From the NCBI GenBank assembly GCA_036387415.1, contig DASVTU010000033.1, forward strand, positions 372,001-436,000: DNA of 64,000 nt, read 5' to 3'. Position 1 is the first letter of the stretch, and every line of letters starts with the position of its first letter. Under the pieces are notes generated by a model that was not told the DNA's origin, made no database searches, and saw only the letters and a list, made by a program, of their open reading frames with translations. Shown here piece after piece: positions 58,673-64,000 of this stretch. This DNA is from DASVTU01 sp036387415. GTDB lineage: Bacteria > Acidobacteriota > Blastocatellia > Pyrinomonadales > Pyrinomonadaceae. The position numbers and the translations under genes were made by a program.

Positions 58673-61600
58673 ATGACGACCAACACCTTGCCCCATCTCC
58701 CCCGATTCAACGATAAACTGCGCCCTCACATGTCCCGCTTCAATCTACTCATCACCCTCAGCTTCGCAGCCATCATCGCGGCGCTTGCTTTCACCTCCAA
58801 TGCACGCGCGGCAGGAACTTTATACGTCAACGCCGATGGCGTGTGCGGCGGCAATTCGCCCTGCTTCACGACGATTCAGGCGGCCATCAACGCGGCCACG
58901 GCGGGCGATACGATTCAAGTCGCGGCAGGCACCTACGCCGAACAAATCAACGTCGATAAGGCACTCACGCTTCAAGGGCCAAACGTAAACATTAATCCGA
59001 ACACGGGCGCACGCGTCGCCGAAGCCGTCATCGTCCCGACGGCGAGCGACCCGCTTAACCCCGGTTTCGCGGGGCCGATTGTGGTCACGCTCGCCGCCAG
59101 TGGAGTCACGTTTCAGGGCTTCACCGTCGATGGCGATAATCCGTCGCTCGTCTCCGGCGTGGACTTCAACGGCGCAGACGTAGACGCCGAGTTCGGCATC
59201 TACGGCACTGAGACGGCCAACCCGGATGTCGTCCTCAGCAACAACATCGTGAAGAATATCGGCGAGATTGCCGTCTATATTTCCTCTAACGGGCAGGGCG
59301 GCGCGAAGAACGCCAACAGCCGCATCACGACCAACAAAGTCGATAACATCCTCGGCGCGTTCGGTCAGGCACTCAGAATCTCTGATGACGCATGGGTCGA
59401 TGTCACAAACAACGTCGTGACGCGTTCGCGCGTCGGCATCACCATCGAAAACTATAGCGGCAACACGACCACGCATCCGGCCTCCGTCATCGCCGACAAC
59501 AACGTGACGGCCTTCCGCATCGGCATCCGCCACAACCTGCACTACGTCTACACCGCGCCCGGTTTCACCATCAAGCGCAACAACGTGCAATCCTACGTGC
59601 AGGCCGTGAGGCCGCCCGCCGTCACGGCGATTGAAAATCCCGTCATCACATGGCAGGGCATCCGCGTCGAGTCGATTCAGCAGCCGGTCTTCGTCAACGT
59701 GTCGGACAACAGCGTCGATGGCAATCGCGCGGCGCTCGGCGCGGCGGGCTACACGCGCGTCGAGGGTCTCATTATCACGAACTCCTTTACGACTTCGCCC
59801 AACATTCTCTTCACGGGCAACTTCGTTACCGACAACATTCGCGGCGTTTTCCATGAAACTTCGGCGGTTCCGACCTTCAACTGCAACAGCTTCACAGGCA
59901 ACCTGACCGGCATCCTCGTCTCCTCCGCCGCCAACAACGGCCTCGTCGCCAACAATAACAACATCGCGAGCAATCCCACGAAGGGCGTGCAGAACGACGG
60001 CGCGGCGACCGTCAACGCGCAAAGCAACTGGTGGGGCGCGGCCGACGGGGCCGGGGCCGTCGGCCCCGGTAGCGGCGACACCGTCAGCACTAACGTCGAT
60101 TTCTCCAACTGGCTGACGAGCGAATCTAATTGCCCGCCGCCCTGCCCGACCAACGTGGCGCTCGCCTCCTACGGCGCGACGGCGACCGCATCCTCGTCCT
60201 ACAGCGCCAATTATCCGGCGAGCGGCGTGATTGACGGCGAGCACAACGGCAACAATTGGGGCACTGGCGGCGGCTGGAACGACGGCACGCGCAACGTCTT
60301 CCCCGACACTATTCAGGTCAACTTCAATGTCGTTCAATCCATCGACGCCATTGATGTCTACACACTCAAAAACCAGCCCAACAACGGCTCGTCCGTCGGC
60401 GACATGACATCCGCCACCTCCTACGGCATCACCAACTTCGACGTGCAATACTGGGACGGCGCGGCGTGGCAGACCGTGCCCGGCGGCAGCGTTGCGGGCA
60501 ACACGCGCGCCAAGCGTCGCTTCTCCTTCGCTCCCGTCACGACCGACCGCATCCGCGTCGTCGTCAACGCTTCGGCGGATAATAACTTCAGCCGCGTCGT
60601 CGAAATCGAAGCTTTCAGTTGCGCGCCCGTCGTCGTGCCCACGCCGACGCCGACCCCAACTCCGACGCCGACACCGACTCCCGTACCAACCCCGACACCC
60701 GTTCCCACACCCTGCACCAGCCCTTCCAACAACATCGCGCGTGCTTCTAATGGCGCGACGGCTGTTGGTTCGTCAACCTATACGCCCAGCTATCCGGCGA
60801 GTGGCGTGATTGACGGCGAGCACAACGGCAACAATTGGGGCACTGGCGGCGGCTGGAACGACGGCACACGCGATGTCTATCCCGACAACATTCAAGTCAA
60901 CTTCAACGTCACGCAGACGATTCGGCAGATAGATGTCTATACCCTCAAGAACCAGCCCAACAACGGTTCGACGGTCACAGACACGACGAGCGCCGCCTCC
61001 TACGGCATCAGGAATTTCAACGTCCAGTACTGGACGGGCGCGGCGTGGGTTGACGTGCCGGGCGGAGCCGTCACAGGCAACACACTGGCGAAGCGGAAGT
61101 TTATCTTCGCCGACATCACGACGGACAGAATCAGGGTGGTGGTCAACGATTCGGCAGACCATCACTTCAGCCGCGTCGTCGAAATCGAAGCCTTTAGCTG
61201 CACTCCGGTGGTCGCCCGGTGCGTGAACAACGGCGGGACGGGCGGATGTTTCTCCACGATTCAGGCAGCCGTCAATGCCTCGTCGCCCGGCGACCAGATT
61301 AACGTGCAGCCCGGAACCTACGACGAGGATGTCAACATTCCCGTCGCCAGTTTGAAACTCATCGGCGCGGGCGCGGGCGTCACCAATATTCGCGGGCCGT
61401 TCGGCGGCGACAGCGCAACCGTGCGCGTCTCGGCGAGTAACGTGACCGTCGGCGGTTTCACCATCACGCGCCTCGGCAACAACACGACCGACTGGAATAA
61501 CCCCGCGCTCAACTTGACTGGCGTCGCCGTGCAGGGACAATCCATCTCCGGCATGCTCCTGCGCGACAACGTTTTGACAGGCAACCGTAGCGGCATTGAT

Positions 61601-62782
61601 GTCAACAACAGCAACGGACACACCATCCGCAACAATGTCATCGACTTCAACCGTACGGGCATCATCTACGGCAACCAGACGGACAATCAAACGGTGGTCG
61701 AAAACTTCATCACCAACAACTGGACGGTCGGCATTCTCTTCCTCGACAGGTCGGGGTCGGGCACACCGCCGCAGTCGGCCTTGCACTCGACGTTTAGCAA
61801 CAACAACATCAGCGCCAACTGGTACGGCCAAATCGTTGACCGCCAGAGCGGCGGCACGCTGCCCGCGCCCGGCACCACTAACTACAAGAACTTCCGTGGC
61901 AACTGGTTCGGCACGACCTCTCCGGTCATCACCACCACCAACAGCGCCGAGCCGGGCTACGCTGCTCAGATACCGACGGCATACGGCGGAACCGCTACAT
62001 CTCCCGGCGGCCAGCCAGACATCGCGGGCCCCGCTTCGGCCAACTTCCAAATCATTCCGTTCCTCCAAAGCGGCACGGACACCAACGTCGAAACAACGCC
62101 CGGACGCGGCACCTTCGGATTTCAGGGCGTTCCGAATACCGTGGTCGTCTCGCCCGCCAACCAGAACGGTTGGGGATTCTCCGACGACCTGCCGGGCACG
62201 GGCACAGGCTCAGGCGGTTTTGAACCCGGCCCCGCCACGCCGCCTTTCGGCGCGGGCAGCGCCTTCCTGACCGTTGACGCTAATGGTCGTCACATACTCG
62301 CCACTGCCGCCTACTTCGGCACACGCATGGACGACCTCCTCGCGTTGCTCTACAGCAGTTATCAAGACAACAACTCGAACACGGTCGTCGCCGCTTCGCT
62401 TCAGTTCGACATCGACTACGACCTCAACGACGCGGCCACCGCTTATCAGGGGCGACTTGCGTTTGAGCCGTATCTATCGGGAACTGTCCAGCAGAACGTC
62501 TGGCAGAATTGGGATGCAAGGGGTGGCAACTGGTACGGCACGCGCACGACCGTGACCGTCAACAACGTCACTGTCGCACAGCCCTGTCAACCCGCAAGTC
62601 CGTGCACATGGCAACAGGTGCTCGCTCTGTTCCCCAACGCAGGCGTGCGTAACACCAACACCAGCGCCGTGCTGTTCAAGGTCGGCGGCCCGTGGTCGTC
62701 CGGCTTCGATGGCAACATCGACGCCCTCAACATCCGCCACGGCGGCGCGTTAATCAATTACAACTTCGAGCACGTGCCGTAG
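58673..62782 (+). CDS. Large secreted beta-helix protein with two F5/8 type C domains
   Basis: 1369 residues. A signal peptide follows the second Met (RFNLLITLSFAAIIAALAFTSNARA). Residues about 48-480 are a right-handed parallel beta-helix (DGVCGGNSPCFTTIQAAINAA opens it). A discoidin/F5-8 type C domain lies at 490-650, a Pro/Thr linker at 655-680, a near-identical second F5/8 domain at 685-845, a second beta-helix at 848-1126 (NNGGTGGCFSTIQAAVNA), and a C-terminal domain to the end. No lyase residues are evident; polysaccharide or surface binding is likely. The start is uncertain: AAAGGA lies 10 bases before ATG 58673, but a TATAAT overlaps that codon and the Met at 58730 is possible. Confidence 0.9.
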   Translation: MTTNTLPHLPRFNDKLRPHMSRFNLLITLSFAAIIAALAFTSNARAAGTLYVNADGVCGGNSPCFTTIQAAINAATAGDTIQVAAGTYAEQINVDKALTLQGPNVNINPNTGARVAEAVIVPTASDPLNPGFAGPIVVTLAASGVTFQGFTVDGDNPSLVSGVDFNGADVDAEFGIYGTETANPDVVLSNNIVKNIGEIAVYISSNGQGGAKNANSRITTNKVDNILGAFGQALRISDDAWVDVTNNVVTRSRVGITIENYSGNTTTHPASVIADNNVTAFRIGIRHNLHYVYTAPGFTIKRNNVQSYVQAVRPPAVTAIENPVITWQGIRVESIQQPVFVNVSDNSVDGNRAALGAAGYTRVEGLIITNSFTTSPNILFTGNFVTDNIRGVFHETSAVPTFNCNSFTGNLTGILVSSAANNGLVANNNNIASNPTKGVQNDGAATVNAQSNWWGAADGAGAVGPGSGDTVSTNVDFSNWLTSESNCPPPCPTNVALASYGATATASSSYSANYPASGVIDGEHNGNNWGTGGGWNDGTRNVFPDTIQVNFNVVQSIDAIDVYTLKNQPNNGSSVGDMTSATSYGITNFDVQYWDGAAWQTVPGGSVAGNTRAKRRFSFAPVTTDRIRVVVNASADNNFSRVVEIEAFSCAPVVVPTPTPTPTPTPTPTPVPTPTPVPTPCTSPSNNIARASNGATAVGSSTYTPSYPASGVIDGEHNGNNWGTGGGWNDGTRDVYPDNIQVNFNVTQTIRQIDVYTLKNQPNNGSTVTDTTSAASYGIRNFNVQYWTGAAWVDVPGGAVTGNTLAKRKFIFADITTDRIRVVVNDSADHHFSRVVEIEAFSCTPVVARCVNNGGTGGCFSTIQAAVNASSPGDQINVQPGTYDEDVNIPVASLKLIGAGAGVTNIRGPFGGDSATVRVSASNVTVGGFTITRLGNNTTDWNNPALNLTGVAVQGQSISGMLLRDNVLTGNRSGIDVNNSNGHTIRNNVIDFNRTGIIYGNQTDNQTVVENFITNNWTVGILFLDRSGSGTPPQSALHSTFSNNNISANWYGQIVDRQSGGTLPAPGTTNYKNFRGNWFGTTSPVITTTNSAEPGYAAQIPTAYGGTATSPGGQPDIAGPASANFQIIPFLQSGTDTNVETTPGRGTFGFQGVPNTVVVSPANQNGWGFSDDLPGTGTGSGGFEPGPATPPFGAGSAFLTVDANGRHILATAAYFGTRMDDLLALLYSSYQDNNSNTVVAASLQFDIDYDLNDAATAYQGRLAFEPYLSGTVQQNVWQNWDARGGNWYGTRTTVTVNNVTVAQPCQPASPCTWQQVLALFPNAGVRNTNTSAVLFKVGGPWSSGFDGNIDALNIRHGGALINYNFEHVP
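60216..60870 (+). repeat. Intragenic direct repeat, duplicated F5/8 domain
   Basis: The block at about 60216-60290 recurs almost base for base at about 60797-60870 (CGTGATTGACGGCGAGCACA and onward), and similarity continues in diverged form across both F5/8 domains. The 581-bp spacing covers one domain plus linker. Confidence 0.85.
60636..60715 (+). repeat. Pro-Thr codon repeat (linker)
   Basis: Irregular CCGACG/CCAACT-type hexamers encode a (PT)n linker with three Val interruptions between the two F5/8 domains. Confidence 0.85.
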
Positions 62783-62811
62783 TTTTCCCGCTTCAACCCT
62801 AAACCAAGCAA

Positions 62812-62842
62812 GGGGCGCCAGACTTTGACGGTCTGGCGCCCC
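62812..62842 (+). terminator. Terminator after the beta-helix gene
   Basis: GGGGCGCCAGAC (62812-62823) pairs perfectly with 62831-62842 across a 7-nt loop, followed by CCTGCTTTTATC. Confidence 0.88.
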
Positions 62843-62904
62843 CTGCTTTTATCTGATAATGCTTTTGCCTGATAGTGCTTTTCCACTCATCGCTCATCAG
62901 GCGT

Positions 62905-62933
62905 TTTCCATCTGCGCCACGATAACTTATAAT
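62905..62933 (+). promoter_or_regulatory. Candidate sigma70 promoter for the terminal TPR gene
   Basis: A perfect TATAAT at 62928-62933 lies 17 bp after TTTCCA (62905-62910), 92 bp before the ATG at 63026. Confidence 0.55.
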
Positions 62934-63025
62934 CAGTCTGCTTCATTAACCGAGGGGCGCACGCGCCGACGACCCCGACACATCGTCACACCCGGATACC
63001 AGCCCGCGAGAGAGAAGGTTCAGAC

Positions 63026-64000
63026 ATGCGTAAAGGCAGGATTGCTTCGTTTTTGGTCGCCGTTGTTTTGGCTGTCGGCCTCGTCGCTCCGTGGACGGCG
63101 CAAGGCTCCACGCTCAGCGATGCAGTGATTGAAATCATCTTCGCCGTTGATACCACGGACGATGCGGAGCAACAAGCCTCCAACGACCAGTCATCCACGG
63201 CGACCACAAAAGCCGCCAGAAAAAATCGCAACAGTCTGGGACGCGCACTCAGCGCATCGTTCCGCGCGCTCGGCAAACTTTTCGGCAGCGGCAAAAAGAA
63301 GCAGACGCCGGACGAAATCGCACACCGTAAGGAACTAGAGAAGCAACGCGAGGATGCCAGAAAAGCCGCCGCACAGGCCGCGCAAATCGCCCGTCAGACG
63401 GCAGAAGATAACCGACGTAAAGAGAAGGAAGAACGCCTGCGCGCGGATAAGAACAACATTGAAGCCGCGCGGCGTCAGCGCGAGGAGCGCGCGAAGGCCG
63501 CACGTCGGGATGATGAGTCGAAATTGCGCGGGGAGGTTTTGCAGAGTGGTCGTTCAGCCGTCGCGCCGCCTCCGCCCGCTGTGTGGAAACCGGTTATCGA
63601 AGGAGTGCCGCGCGATAATCTTTCGCAGGGACGCGCCCTGCTTCGCCACGGCTACGTCAACGAAGCCATCGCGGAACTCTCCATCGCCGCCACCGTCGGG
63701 CCAGAACTAATCGAAGCCAACACGCTGCTCGGCGTCGCACACGACCACATCGGCCAGCATCGACAAGCGCAGGAATATTACGAGCGTGCCTTGAGCGTCG
63801 CGCCCTACAACGCCGAGCTACTTTATAACTTCGGCCATTCGCTCTATCTCGTCGGCGATTTCAATGGCGCGATGAAGCGTCTGAAAGTGGCGGCGCGCGT
63901 CTCGCCCAACGACCCGCGCATCCCCTACAGCACGGGACTCGTTCAAGTGCGACTCGGAAGATATGACGACGCTTTCAAGAGTCTCGCACGCGTCGGCGGC
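63026..64000 (+). CDS. Exported coiled-coil and TPR protein, cut by window end
   Basis: The frame is open from the ATG at 63026 (GAGAGAAGG upstream) to the last base, 325 codons without a stop. A signal peptide (RIASFLVAVVLAVGLVAPWTAQG) comes first. A long charged helix or coiled coil of Lys/Arg/Glu/Ala (about 95-165, e.g. DEIAHRKELEKQREDARKAAA) follows. Then tetratricopeptide repeats start near residue 200: LSQGRALLRHGYVNEAIAELSIAATVGPE, ANTLLGVAHDHIGQHRQAQEYYERALSVAP, and at least two more. It is probably a periplasmic scaffold. The C-terminal part lies outside the window, so further domains cannot be excluded. Confidence 0.85.
   Translation, partial: MRKGRIASFLVAVVLAVGLVAPWTAQGSTLSDAVIEIIFAVDTTDDAEQQASNDQSSTATTKAARKNRNSLGRALSASFRALGKLFGSGKKKQTPDEIAHRKELEKQREDARKAAAQAAQIARQTAEDNRRKEKEERLRADKNNIEAARRQREERAKAARRDDESKLRGEVLQSGRSAVAPPPPAVWKPVIEGVPRDNLSQGRALLRHGYVNEAIAELSIAATVGPELIEANTLLGVAHDHIGQHRQAQEYYERALSVAPYNAELLYNFGHSLYLVGDFNGAMKRLKVAARVSPNDPRIPYSTGLVQVRLGRYDDAFKSLARVGG

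Noticed and set aside
58441..58673. Two short frames (65 and 67 codons) upstream of the beta-helix gene
   Set aside because: They overlap the structured RNA candidate and lack ribosome sites.
58820..60448. Long minus-strand open frame (542 codons) opposite the beta-helix gene, and a similar one at 60773-62068
   Set aside because: They mirror the codon pattern of the sense gene in GC-rich DNA, have Arg/Asp/Val-rich unrecognisable products and no ribosome site.
1..64000. In-frame UGA (selenocysteine) continuation of a visible gene
   Set aside because: I checked the ends of the recognised genes and saw no family-like sequence continuing past a TGA stop.

Overview
The window reads as ordinary chromosomal DNA of a GC-rich, Gram-negative-type bacterium. 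An RND pump with TolC, a PEP-CTERM protein, and DUF4394/Calx-beta/DUF4214 and beta-helix/F5-8 surface proteins together suggest Acidobacteriota, probably class Blastocatellia. This is inference from gene content, not a phylogeny. I see no rRNA, transposase, phage gene or CRISPR array.

Layout. 1-6.8 kb (minus): hemW, threonine aldolase, cmk, riboflavin synthase, an APP1-type phosphatase and a RibBA whose GTP cyclohydrolase half has lost its zinc and loop residues. 7-20 kb: a pure Gly/Ser/Thr protein, an M19 dipeptidase, a DUF805-SRPBCC membrane protein, PilZ, an AI-2E-type transporter, a Kef-type antiporter, a GIY-YIG protein, carA, a membrane-TPR protein, lepB, an HU-like protein and a site-2 protease. 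20-28.6 kb (minus): a tetR-adaptor-RND-tolC operon with a 16-bp perfect palindrome in front of it. 28.9-31 kb: a three-gene envelope-stress-like cluster (DUF883-like, YqjE-like, DUF3618-like). 31-40.5 kb: a DUF4394/Calx-beta/DUF4214 protein, an M28 peptidase, topA, dprA and a selenocysteine tRNA.

40.7-57.2 kb holds one catabolic theme. Tryptophan 2,3-dioxygenase, kynureninase, a benzoate-CoA-ligase-like enzyme, a salicylyl-CoA/2-aminobenzoyl-CoA monooxygenase-like flavoprotein, an Old-Yellow-Enzyme-type reductase, three crotonases, an SDR, a RidA protein, an acyl-CoA dehydrogenase and a hotdog thioesterase together look like tryptophan -> anthranilate -> 2-aminobenzoyl-CoA -> beta-oxidation-like ring cleavage. 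A two-gene module, TIR-KAP NTPase plus a SLATT-like two-helix membrane protein (49.0-52.8 kb), sits inside this cluster and is a candidate immune system. 57.4-64 kb: a PEP-CTERM protein, a large beta-helix adhesin behind a possible c-di-GMP-I riboswitch, and a TPR protein cut by the window end.

The most unusual structure is spread over the whole window. At least seventeen junctions between genes, nearly all co-directional, carry a tract of degenerate 7-bp tandem repeats that folds back on an inverted tract of the same heptads. The first arm starts at or inside the upstream stop codon. The second arm ends 0-11 nt before, or contains, the next start codon, where a Shine-Dalgarno site would be expected and is usually absent. 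The heptads fall into a small set of sequence families, each used at two or three junctions. Genes without this element mostly have ordinary GGAGG-type sites.
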